Assembly (NCBI GenBank): GCA_036010965.1
Contig: DASCMO010000004.1
Location: forward strand, 1 to 28,770
Length of the DNA stretch: 28,770 bases
From: GCA-2686265 sp036010965
Lineage (GTDB): Bacteria; Planctomycetota; UBA1135; GCA-002686595
Direction of reading: 5' to 3'
Shown: positions 15,856 to 22,849 of the stretch, piece by piece
Layout: every line of letters starts with the position of its first letter
Numbering within the stretch: the first letter of the stretch is position 1
Translations under genes and position numbers: made by a program
Notes under the pieces: generated by a model
What the model saw: only the letters and a program-made list of their open reading frames with translations
Database searches by the model: none
What the model was told of the DNA's origin: nothing

Positions 15856-15861
15856 CCTCCT
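15856..15861 (-). promoter_or_regulatory. Consensus Shine-Dalgarno for the 77-aa gene
   Basis: AGGAGG on the minus strand, five bases before the GTG at 15850. It decides the start and supports translation of a gene too short to call on length alone. Confidence 0.75.
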
Positions 15862-15976
15862 GGGAAGGAACTGTTCGAGGGGCCAGGACAGCTGGGCGGG
15901 AGGGGCGATTCTGCCGGTACTGACAGCGGCACCGATGAGGGCGCGAGCGAACGACGAGAACTCATGCGCCCCACCA

Positions 15977-16960
15977 TCAGACGAGGCTGCGCAAGGCCTT
16001 GCGCAGCAGGCCCTGGGTGAGGGGGATCTTGTAGGCGTTGTGCTCAAGCGGATCCGCCTCCGCCAGGGCATCCGTGGCCGCGCGCTGAAAGAGCGCCTCG
16101 CTGGGAACCTCGCCGACCAGCAAGCGCTCCGTGGCCTCGCAGCGCCAGGGCGTCGGCGCGACCCCTCCGAGGCAGACGCGCGCATGCTCGATGCGCCCGT
16201 CCTCGATCCCCAGGGCGAGCCCCACCGAGGCCAGGGCAAAGTCGAAGGAAGCGCGCTCCTGAAACTTCAGGTAGGTCGAGCGCACGCCAGCGGGCAAGGC
16301 TGGCACGGCCACGGAGGTGACCAGCTCTCCCGCCGCCAGGGTGTTCTCGCGCGTGACGTCTCCCTCGCTGGGCAGAGTGAAGAAGGCCTGCAGCGCTTGA
16401 CGGCGCTCCCCGCCTGGCCCCGCAATGTGCACCTCGGCGTCCAGGGCCACGAGGGCCGGCGCCAGGTCCGAGGGGTGCACGATGTAGGAGGGCCCACCAC
16501 CCAGAATAGCGTTGGCGTGGTTGAGGCCGCCCTCGGCGAAGCACTCCTGGCCGCCCTTCTTGAGACACGGAGCGTGCTCGTTGCGGAAATAAGAGCAGCG
16601 CGGCCGCTGACAGAGGTTGCCACCGACGGTGGCCTGGGTCCGAATCTGCGGGCTACCCACCGATGCGGCGGCCTCGGTCAGAGCCGCCCAGGACCGCGCC
16701 ACCTCCTGATCCCGAGCGAGCCGCGCCAGGCTCACCAGGGCGCCGAGGTGCAGGCCGCCGCCCTCCACGGAGATCGCCCCCAGGCCCTCGATGCCACGCA
16801 GGCTGACCAGGCTGGCCGGCTCAACGAGATGCTCCTGTAATTCGCTCAGGAGGTCCTGACCACCGGCCAGGGGCACCGCCCACTCGCGACCCCCGGCCTC
16901 GGCCAGGGCCGCGACGGCCTCGGCCAAGGTGCTGGGTTCGAGAAATTCAAAGGCCTTCAT
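15977..16960 (-). CDS. Xanthine dehydrogenase-family FAD subunit with 4Fe-4S site (YagS/PaoB-like)
   Basis: 327 aa from ATG 16960, with GGAGGAGAG three bases upstream. The FAD-binding half has PLAGGQDLLSEL and GSPQIRTQATVGGNLCQ, the usual isoalloxazine/pyrophosphate sites. Four cysteines at 117, 122, 132 and 140 (CQRPRC...C...C) plus HPSDLAPALVAL match the PaoB subclass that carries an extra 4Fe-4S cluster, absent from ordinary CoxM/XdhB subunits. The C-terminal CO-dehydrogenase flavoprotein domain (~220-327) ends in AYKIPLTQGLLRKAL. The start overlaps the stop of the Mo subunit gene as ATGA, so this is the last gene of the operon. It carries electrons from the 2Fe-2S subunit to FAD and an external acceptor. 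Confidence 0.92.
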   Translation of the reverse strand: MKAFEFLEPSTLAEAVAALAEAGGREWAVPLAGGQDLLSELQEHLVEPASLVSLRGIEGLGAISVEGGGLHLGALVSLARLARDQEVARSWAALTEAAASVGSPQIRTQATVGGNLCQRPRCSYFRNEHAPCLKKGGQECFAEGGLNHANAILGGGPSYIVHPSDLAPALVALDAEVHIAGPGGERRQALQAFFTLPSEGDVTRENTLAAGELVTSVAVPALPAGVRSTYLKFQERASFDFALASVGLALGIEDGRIEHARVCLGGVAPTPWRCEATERLLVGEVPSEALFQRAATDALAEADPLEHNAYKIPLTQGLLRKALRSLV

Positions 16961-19110
16961 CGACTCTCCTCCGCTCCCAGGGGTGCGCGAGCGCCCAGAC
17001 CCTCGAGTACTCGCCCCGGGGTGAGAGGCAAGCTGTGCAAGCGCACACCACAGGCGTTGTGGAGAGCGTTGGCGATGGCCGCCGCTCCAGGAATGACGAC
17101 CGCCTCAGCCATGCCGATCGGCGCGCTGCGCTGGTCATCGTCATCGATGATCGCCACCAGTTCGGGCATCTCCAGAGCACCGGCGATCTTGTAGTCATCC
17201 AGGTTGGCATTGAGCATCAGGCCCAGGTCGCGATCGATCAATCGCTCTTCCAGCAGAGCGTAGGAGAGGGCCTGGATCATGCCACCGTTGATCTGACTGC
17301 GCAGGGCCAGGCGATTGAGGGGTAGGCCCTGGTCCTGCACGCAGACCATCTTCTCGACCTGCAAGCGGCCGGTCTCCAGGTCGACCCGCACGCGCGCCGC
17401 CTGGGCCCCGTGTACCCCGCTGGCCTGCAGATGCTCGCGCCACACGCCGCGCGCGACGAGGCCTTCCCCGGGGAGCGTCCGGCAGGCCTCGCTCCATGTC
17501 AGAGAGGTGGCGCCCGCGCTCACCTCGCCAGCGGCGAAGGTGATGCTGTCAGGTTCGATGTCGAGCACCTCGCCCAGGTGCGCCGCCAGCGCCAGGCGGG
17601 CCTCGTGGGCGGCGTCCTTGACGGCCGGCGCGGCCGAACCGGTGGTCACGCTCCCCCCGGAGGCATTCGCGCGCGGAAGATGGCTGTCTCCCAGGCGCGC
17701 TTCCACCTGCCCCAGCTCGAGGCCGAACTCCTCGGCTACGATCGCCGCCAGGTAGGTGCGGACGCCTGTACCCAGGTCCTGGCTGCCCATCGACGAGGTC
17801 ACGCTCCCGTCGCGTTCGATGCGAACCTCACACTCGCAGGCGTCGGCGCGCCCCCCACCACCCCAGGTAGAGACGCCGAAACCGATACCCACGGCTTCCA
17901 GGCCGTCCCCGGCTCCCGGGCGCGAGCGGTGAGGATGATCCAGCCAGCCAATCTCGAGCGCGACGCGGTCGAGCTGTCGGTGGTAGATCGGATCGGAGAG
18001 GTTGCGCTTGCGGATCTCAATCAGGTCGAACCCTCCGGCGTAGGCCAGCTCGTCCACGAGGGACTCCATGGCGAAGGAAGCCTGGGGGTGGCCGGGAGCT
18101 CGCATGGCGCGGCTGGAGTCGGTGTGGGTGTGCACCGAAGCGCGCCGAGAGAAGACCTCTCCCACCTCGTAGATGTAGGGCATGCCCGCGACCGCTCCTC
18201 CACCGACTCCGCCGAACATCTCGGCGTCCGCCGCGAGAGCGGTCAACTTCCCGTCCGCGCTCACCCCGCCTCGCAATCGTTGACGGCTGCCGCTGCGGTT
18301 GCCGCCGGTGTGGAACTCATCCGTGCGCCCCACGAGCAGGTGCACGGGCTGGGAGCACTGCTTGGAGAGCATGCACGCGACTCGACCGTGAATGTCGAGG
18401 GAGAACTTCGAGCCGAATCCCCCGCCCATGTGGTGCACGATGGTGCGCACGTTGCTGGCCGGGATGTCGAGCACACGGGCCGCGTCGCGCGCGATGCCGA
18501 AGGTCGCCTGGGTGGAGGCGTAGATGGTCGCCTCGTCCCCCCCGCGGTAATCGCAGACGCAGCCGTGGGTTTCGAGGCAGACATGGTGCTGGACCGGCAG
18601 GCGGTAGGTGGCCTCGACGACGGCGTGGCTGGTCGCCAGGGTCTCCTCGACCCGATCCAGGTCTCCGTCCTCGCCGCGCTCGCGCCGGTTGCCGCGGCGG
18701 CTCACCTCGGGCGCACCCTCGGCCAGCGCCTGCTCGCGGTCCACCGCCCAGGGCAATTCCTCGATCGTGAGCTGTACCGCTCGGGCCCCGTCCTCGGCCT
18801 GCTCAACGGTCCGAGCGGCGACGGCGGCGACGGGCTGGCCGACGGTGCGGGTCGTACCCTCATGGACGATGACCGCCGCCTCCACACCCGGCAGGAGCAG
18901 GGCCGGCGCCACGTCGACCGTGACCTCGGCCGAGGGCAGGGGGCAACAGACGAGCCGCCCGTAGAGCATGCCCGGCAGGCGCACATCGTGAGAGTAGCGC
19001 GCCCGACCGCTGACCTTGTCGGGACCGTCCACCCGCGGCAGATCGTGGTCCAGCACGGTATTTTCCGAGCGCGCCTTCCAGGCCGGCCCGGCGTCTTCCC
19101 TGGGACCCAT
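16957..19110 (-). CDS. Molybdenum-binding subunit of a xanthine dehydrogenase-family aldehyde oxidoreductase (YagR/PaoC-like)
   Basis: 717 aa from ATG 19110, with GGAGGGG six bases upstream. It shows the N-terminal aldehyde-oxidase/xanthine-dehydrogenase a/b hammerhead (DHDLPRVDGPDKVSGRARYS) and the Mo-cofactor domain with HHMGGGFGSKFSLD, RAMRAPGHPQ, and ASGGSVTTGSAAPAV. The catalytic glutamate is E669 in IGMAEAVVIPGAAAIANAL, where GMAE replaces the common GxGE. Such subunits bind the molybdopterin cytosine dinucleotide cofactor and oxidise aldehydes or N-heterocycles. It has no Tat signal; export would be with the 2Fe-2S subunit, whose stop shares one base with this start (TGATG). The FAD subunit gene overlaps its end. 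No PaoD/XdhC-type maturation gene lies in this window, so it is elsewhere or replaced. Substrate not deducible. Confidence 0.92.
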   Translation of the reverse strand: MGPREDAGPAWKARSENTVLDHDLPRVDGPDKVSGRARYSHDVRLPGMLYGRLVCCPLPSAEVTVDVAPALLLPGVEAAVIVHEGTTRTVGQPVAAVAARTVEQAEDGARAVQLTIEELPWAVDREQALAEGAPEVSRRGNRRERGEDGDLDRVEETLATSHAVVEATYRLPVQHHVCLETHGCVCDYRGGDEATIYASTQATFGIARDAARVLDIPASNVRTIVHHMGGGFGSKFSLDIHGRVACMLSKQCSQPVHLLVGRTDEFHTGGNRSGSRQRLRGGVSADGKLTALAADAEMFGGVGGGAVAGMPYIYEVGEVFSRRASVHTHTDSSRAMRAPGHPQASFAMESLVDELAYAGGFDLIEIRKRNLSDPIYHRQLDRVALEIGWLDHPHRSRPGAGDGLEAVGIGFGVSTWGGGGRADACECEVRIERDGSVTSSMGSQDLGTGVRTYLAAIVAEEFGLELGQVEARLGDSHLPRANASGGSVTTGSAAPAVKDAAHEARLALAAHLGEVLDIEPDSITFAAGEVSAGATSLTWSEACRTLPGEGLVARGVWREHLQASGVHGAQAARVRVDLETGRLQVEKMVCVQDQGLPLNRLALRSQINGGMIQALSYALLEERLIDRDLGLMLNANLDDYKIAGALEMPELVAIIDDDDQRSAPIGMAEAVVIPGAAAIANALHNACGVRLHSLPLTPGRVLEGLGARAPLGAEESR

Positions 19111-19745
19111 CAGCGACCCCTCCGCTCATGGCGGGCCGCGTCGAGCCCCGCCTGGAAAAGGTGTGGGTAGGTACCGCAGCGGCAGAGGTTGCCGGCGCAA
19201 CCCGCACGGATATCGTCCAGGGTCGGGTCGGGTTTGCGGGCGATCGTGGCGGTCAAGGACATCGCGAAGCCTGGAGTGCAGAAACCGCACATCAGGCCGT
19301 CGTGGGCGCACAACTCCTCCTGCACCGCCGAGAGTTCATCCCCATCGCCGAGGCCCTCGATGGTCGTCACCTCGCGACCCACGGCCGAGAGGGCCAGGGT
19401 CAGGCACGAGTAGGCGGGCTCGCCGTCGAGCAGCACCGTGCAGGCGCCGCAGGTGCCCCGTTCGCAGACGCTCTTGGTGCCCGTCATCTCGAGCCGGTCA
19501 CGCAGGGCCGAGAGCAAGGTCGTGCGCGGCTCGACCTTCACAGGTCGTCGCTGACCATTGATGTCCAGGGTCACCTCGACCGTCCCTCGATGGGTGACGG
19601 ACGACTCAGTCTTGGCGACCGAGTGCTCGGCCGCTTCCAGCCTGGCACCGAGCGCCCCACCGGCGGCCACGCCTCCCGCTCCGGCGAGAAAGGTGCGCCT
19701 CGAGAGGGTGCGGCGCCTCGGGTCTGGATCCGCGGAGCGCGTCAT
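19110..19745 (-). CDS. Tat-exported 2Fe-2S subunit of a molybdenum hydroxylase (YagT/PaoA-like)
   Basis: 211 aa from ATG 19745, with CAGGA seven bases upstream. The twin-arginine motif SRRTFLAG (R16, R17) starts a Tat signal with an Ala/Gly-rich hydrophobic core, so the folded complex is likely exported to the periplasm. The first 2Fe-2S cluster is held by C94, C99, C102 and C114 in a plant-ferredoxin layout (CERGTCGACTVLLDG); the second by C153, C156, C188 and C190 (MCGFCTPGF; NLCRCGTY). It passes electrons from the Mo centre to the FAD subunit. It is the first gene of a three-gene operon with a 1-bp TGATG overlap to the Mo subunit. The gene order 2Fe-2S, Mo, FAD differs from E. coli paoABC (2Fe-2S, FAD, Mo). 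Confidence 0.93.
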   Translation of the reverse strand: MTRSADPDPRRRTLSRRTFLAGAGGVAAGGALGARLEAAEHSVAKTESSVTHRGTVEVTLDINGQRRPVKVEPRTTLLSALRDRLEMTGTKSVCERGTCGACTVLLDGEPAYSCLTLALSAVGREVTTIEGLGDGDELSAVQEELCAHDGLMCGFCTPGFAMSLTATIARKPDPTLDDIRAGCAGNLCRCGTYPHLFQAGLDAARHERRGR

Positions 19746-19868
19746 GTTGGTTCCTGTTGGGGCCTGTCGCCGGCGGTAAAAAGAGCGCGCGCTGCACGCT
19801 GTCACGCTCACGATGGAGTTCGATTGTAGGCCCCGGGGCGGCCCGCCTCCAGGATCCACGGCCGACCC
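19746..19868. promoter_or_regulatory. Upstream region of the molybdenum hydroxylase operon
   Basis: 123 bp between the DUF1579-like gene and the operon. It must hold the operon promoter unless the two are cotranscribed; I see no clear hexamers, operator or terminator. Confidence 0.3.
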
Positions 19869-20453
19869 TCAGTCCGGCGGACGACGCTCGTAGACCGTAC
19901 GTAGGAGGGCGGAATCGGCACCGGGCGGAGCGCTCTCGAAGGTCAGTCGCTCGCCCTCCAGGCGCAGCAGTGTGCGCGACCCGTCCGGGGAGCGGAGAAC
20001 GATCCCCCCCCCGTCCAGGCGCCCAGCCCCCTCGGCCGTGCGCATGCCCGACGCCGCCTGGGAGGCCCACACCAGCTGGTAGCGCTCCCGGTCACGGTCG
20101 TAGGTCAGCAGCCCCAAGGACTCCACCGCGCCTTTCCCGAGATCGAAGCTGAGCTGAAACCGTAGCACGCGACCGCCGAGCAGGGGCGCGAGGTGAGCCG
20201 TCCCCCTCGCCGCCGAATGGCCCGGCCCGGCCTCGGGAAGGGTCACCTGGTGCACAACCCAATCCCCCGCCAGAGCGGCCAGCTCACGCAAACGGGGACC
20301 GAGGTCGAGGAGAACGCTCCGCTCCAGGGCCGGGACCAGGGCTGCCGCCTCCGGCTTCCCGGCAGGACCGCTGGGCGTAGCCACACAGGCCAGGGTCGCG
20401 GCGGCCCAGCACAGGGCGCCACACCCTCGTCGGATGACTGCGTTGTGGGTCAA
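19869..20453 (-). CDS. DUF1579-like exported protein, probable lipoprotein
   Basis: 194 aa from TTG 20453; GAGAGGA lies five to six bases upstream, which supports the rare start. The N-terminus is basic then hydrophobic and ends in AAATLAC, so Cys 22 or so could be lipidated, although the -3 residue is Thr instead of the usual Leu/Val. The mature part has an LAALAGDWVVHQVTLPEAGPG block, LLGGRVLRFQLSF, and LLTYDRDRERYQLVWASQ, the beta-barrel pattern of DUF1579 proteins (a lipocalin/calycin-like fold of unknown ligand). It precedes the molybdenum hydroxylase operon on the same strand with a 123-bp gap, so cotranscription is possible but not shown. Confidence in the family is moderate. Confidence 0.65.
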   Translation of the reverse strand: MTHNAVIRRGCGALCWAAATLACVATPSGPAGKPEAAALVPALERSVLLDLGPRLRELAALAGDWVVHQVTLPEAGPGHSAARGTAHLAPLLGGRVLRFQLSFDLGKGAVESLGLLTYDRDRERYQLVWASQAASGMRTAEGAGRLDGGGIVLRSPDGSRTLLRLEGERLTFESAPPGADSALLRTVYERRPPD

Positions 20454-20612
20454 GGTGTCCTCTCCGTGCGGCAGGAGACGCCCCGGCGTCTGCCTCCGTG
20501 GTTCAGGGTAGGTGTAGCAGGTCGCAAGCCGGGCCCTGTCAATACGAACGAGGAGGGCGGCACGACTTTCGCTAGCAACGCCCCAGCCCCGAACCTAACC
20601 GAGGAGCCTCTC
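20454..20612. promoter_or_regulatory. Divergent region with a perfect inverted repeat
   Basis: 159 bp between two divergent secreted-protein genes. AGACGCC (20476-20482) and GGCGTCT (20485-20491) form a near-contiguous 7-bp palindrome that could be an operator; on RNA it would be a tight hairpin. No convincing promoter hexamers seen. Confidence 0.35.
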
Positions 20613-21038
20613 ATGAACATCCCCTCCCTGTCCGTCTTGCTCGCCTCACTCGTCCTGACCCTCGCCCCCTCCGAAGCCGAAGCCGGCGGCGGGGTCTCGA
20701 TCTCCTACAGGAACGGCGGTCTGCGCGTCCAGGCTTCCACCGCCAGGCACGCCCTCAGCTACGGGGGCTACCGCAGGTCCCGCGTGCAGCACGCCCCGTG
20801 CCGCACGCGCCGCGTCTTCGTGCCTGGCCACTACGAGTGGGTGGAGCAGCGCCAATGGGTCCCTGGCCCGACCCGTCAGGTGTGGATCGCCCCTGCTCAC
20901 CAGGTCGTACTCGACTCCTTCGGCCGGCCCCGCACGGTTCTCCTCACGGCCGGGCACTTCGAATCCGTCACCGGCCCGGGGCACTTTGAGGTCCACCGGG
21001 TGCCGGTCTGGCGGCCGGGGACCTGGAGCCTCCGCTGA
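20613..21038 (+). CDS. Small secreted protein with aromatic/Pro-Gly repeats
   Basis: 141 aa from ATG 20613, with GAGGAG about seven bases upstream. A clear signal peptide (MNIPSLSVLLASLVLTLAPSEAEA) is followed by a Ser/Gly-rich, Tyr-rich linker and then a repetitive beta-like region: FVPGHYEWVEQ, QWVPGPTRQVW, LLTAGHFESV, GPGHFEVHRVPVW and WRPGTW. These VPG/GH-aromatic units recall WxxGxW/YXWV-type repeats of periplasmic proteins found widely in planctomycetes and proteobacteria. Two Cys are absent from the repeat zone apart from one at the N-side. It has no enzymatic motif. It is divergent from the DUF1579-like gene and ends before two hairpins. Function unknown; probably a small surface or periplasmic structural protein. 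Confidence 0.7.
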   Translation: MNIPSLSVLLASLVLTLAPSEAEAGGGVSISYRNGGLRVQASTARHALSYGGYRRSRVQHAPCRTRRVFVPGHYEWVEQRQWVPGPTRQVWIAPAHQVVLDSFGRPRTVLLTAGHFESVTGPGHFEVHRVPVWRPGTWSLR

Positions 21039-21050
21039 CCCGCAGGAATC

Positions 21051-21114
21051 GGGCCGGGACCACGGATGGGGCCCGGCCTGACAAGCCCCCGTAGCGCAGG
21101 TGCCGCGGGGGCTG
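21051..21114. terminator. Two tandem hairpins between convergent genes
   Basis: GGCCGGG (21052-21058) pairs with CCCGGCC (21072-21078), and AGCCCCCG (21084-21091) pairs with CGGGGGCT (21106-21113). They sit in the 108-bp gap between two convergent genes, so they may stop transcription in both directions. No U-tract follows, so factor-independent termination is uncertain. Confidence 0.5.
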
Positions 21115-21146
21115 CTTCGTGGCATTCGCCGCGCGCCCCCACCCCG

Positions 21147-22523
21147 TCACTCTCCGTCCTGCCGTTCCCGGCTCCACTCCAGAGAGCACGCCGGATGCTC
21201 GGCGTGCAGGGCGGCCAATTCCACCGACGGAGCCGTACCCGGTTCCACGAAGTGCTCGCGGAACCGTCGCGCCACGTCCAGGTCGCCCGGGCGATGGAAG
21301 CCCTTGGGAAGCCGCTCGGCACCGGCCAGGGCCAGGTCCCAGAGGTCGCGTGCCACCGATCCCAGGCGCGGGTCGGCTAGCCCATCGCGCGCGGCGGCGA
21401 CCCAGCATTCCATCAGGTCGGCGCGCAGGGGCTCGAGCAACTCCCCGGCGGCCCGCAGGCTCTCGTCGTCGTAGAGCAGTCCGGTCCAGAAGACTACCAG
21501 GGCCCCGCGCCAGCGCCGCGGAACGGCGTCCACCGAGCGTAGCTCCAGGAAGCCTCGCAGGCGCACTTCCGGAAAAAGGGTGGTCAGGTGGTAGTCGACG
21601 TCCGACATGCAGGGAAAGCCGTGCTGAGGGTGTCCGTCCTCGATCCAGTCCCGCAGGCGGAAACCGGGCTGGCCGGGAACGGGCACATCGCCTGCTTCGC
21701 TTCCCAGGAACAGCAGCGGATCCGCATCCAGGGCGAACTCCGCGTACTGGCGGCCGGGATCGAGTTCTTCGCCACCAAGCAGCAGAGACGGAAATCCGGT
21801 GCGCGTGGGGTCGAGCCCTTGCCAGGCCAGCGCGCGCCGGGACGCCGCCCCCCCCATCGGGCTGGAGGCGAAGCTGGCGGTGGCCAGGGGGCTCGCCAGG
21901 TTCGCCACATGCCAGCGCTCGCTCGCGACCGCCTTGCGACCCAGGTCCAGGTTGATCTGCAGGCTCGCCGTATGGCGCATCATCACGGCGCCCTCAGGCC
22001 CACGGCTCGCCAAGTAGGTGGCCATGGCCCGATAGCGCGGGGCGCGCAGCTGCTGGGGCACTCCCTCGAGACCGCTCCACAGGTCGATGCCGCAAGCGCA
22101 GAGAGCGAAGCCCGCAGAATCGAAGGCCCGCAGGAGCGTATCGGCCGTGCCCTCCACGTCAGCCATGGCCCGCGCCGCGGTGGAGTGGATGGCGGTCGAG
22201 TGCTCCACCTGTGCACCGGGCTCGAAGGTGATCCTACCGCCGTCACCCAGGGTGTAGACCGGCGGTGGCCCCCCGTAGGCCCGACGAAATCGTGAATTTC
22301 CGCGGGCCACCGCGCCCAGACCATCCAGCACGCCGCCGTCAGTGTCGAGGGGCACGCGCCCGGTCGACGCCCCGTCGGGGCCCAGGTGGAAGAGCAGGAA
22401 CTCCGGTTCCAGGCCCACCTGACCCCAGGACGCTGCGCTCTCGTCCGGCCGGAAGACCGTGGCCGCGATGCGCTCGCGCGCCAGGTCCAGGGTGACGGCG
22501 TCTCGTCGGTCGGGGGTGGACAT
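21147..22523 (-). CDS. GCS2-type glutamate-cysteine ligase, EgtA/plant GCL-like
   Basis: 458 aa from ATG 22523; an open frame extends upstream but its residues lack family character. Motifs fit the plant/actinobacterial/proteobacterial GCL branch: GLEPEFLLF (E39, E41 near the N-terminus), HTASLQINLDLG, an SSPMGG loop, and LELRSVDAVP. The enzyme joins L-glutamate to L-cysteine with ATP to make gamma-glutamylcysteine, the first step of glutathione or, via EgtA, ergothioneine synthesis. No glutathione synthetase, EgtB, EgtC or EgtD gene is in this window, so the route is not fixed. It is distinct from the CBS-fused GCS2 protein at 7352-9307, with little motif similarity beyond the fold. The gene is convergent with the small secreted protein gene and divergent from the 863-aa gene. 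Confidence 0.82.
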   Translation of the reverse strand: MSTPDRRDAVTLDLARERIAATVFRPDESAASWGQVGLEPEFLLFHLGPDGASTGRVPLDTDGGVLDGLGAVARGNSRFRRAYGGPPPVYTLGDGGRITFEPGAQVEHSTAIHSTAARAMADVEGTADTLLRAFDSAGFALCACGIDLWSGLEGVPQQLRAPRYRAMATYLASRGPEGAVMMRHTASLQINLDLGRKAVASERWHVANLASPLATASFASSPMGGAASRRALAWQGLDPTRTGFPSLLLGGEELDPGRQYAEFALDADPLLFLGSEAGDVPVPGQPGFRLRDWIEDGHPQHGFPCMSDVDYHLTTLFPEVRLRGFLELRSVDAVPRRWRGALVVFWTGLLYDDESLRAAGELLEPLRADLMECWVAAARDGLADPRLGSVARDLWDLALAGAERLPKGFHRPGDLDVARRFREHFVEPGTAPSVELAALHAEHPACSLEWSRERQDGE

Positions 22524-22849
22524 GACCTCTGGCTCGCAGCTCCGGTCGGTGCGGATAGAGCAGCGAGACCCGCGACGGGCTCGCTCAGGACCGCGCCTGA
22601 TCAGCGGAAGACCGGCAGGAGGATAGCGCACCCCCGCTGAGCGGGACAGGTTCGCGGCCGGCAGGAACCTGCCCGTCCCCCGCCTGGGAAGGCGCGGCGC
22701 CCACACGCCCCAGGGCCAGCAGGCCGCTGAGGGCCGCCCCCCCGAGTTCACCGTCCGCTGGCAGCAGGCCGGCGCCGAAGCCTGGCCTGTTCGGTCGCCC
22801 CGCAACCGCTCCTGTCGAGGTACGCCAGTTGGCATGATGCACACGCGCC
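22524..22849. other. 326-bp divergent intergenic region with a strong hairpin
   Basis: No gene with convincing coding character is seen on either strand. It separates the EgtA-like gene from the 863-aa secreted protein gene and must hold both promoters. Near its middle-left lie two mutually exclusive hairpins (22633-22645 and 22642-22675), listed separately. Neither a clear -35/-10 pair nor a known riboswitch motif was recognised. Confidence 0.5.
22633..22675. repeat. Bulged 11-bp hairpin plus competing short hairpin
   Basis: CAGGTTC (22647-22653) pairs with GAACCTG (22665-22671) around an 11-nt loop, and the stem extends past a single bulged A (22646) by CGGG/CCCG (22642-22645 with 22672-22675), 11 pairs in all. 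The same GCGGG (22641-22645) can instead pair with CCCGC at 22633-22637 around a TGA loop. In the EgtA-like gene's orientation it would be in the 5' leader about 120 nt before the start, if transcription begins upstream. Confidence 0.5.

Noticed and set aside
17410..19170. 586-aa plus-strand ORF
   Set aside because: Antisense to the Mo-binding subunit; the minus-strand protein has full family motifs.
22524..22844. Upstream extension of the EgtA-like gene or a small gene in the 326-bp gap
   Set aside because: The translated residues are Arg/Pro/Ser-rich with no conserved start block, and ATG 22523 gives the normal family N-terminus.
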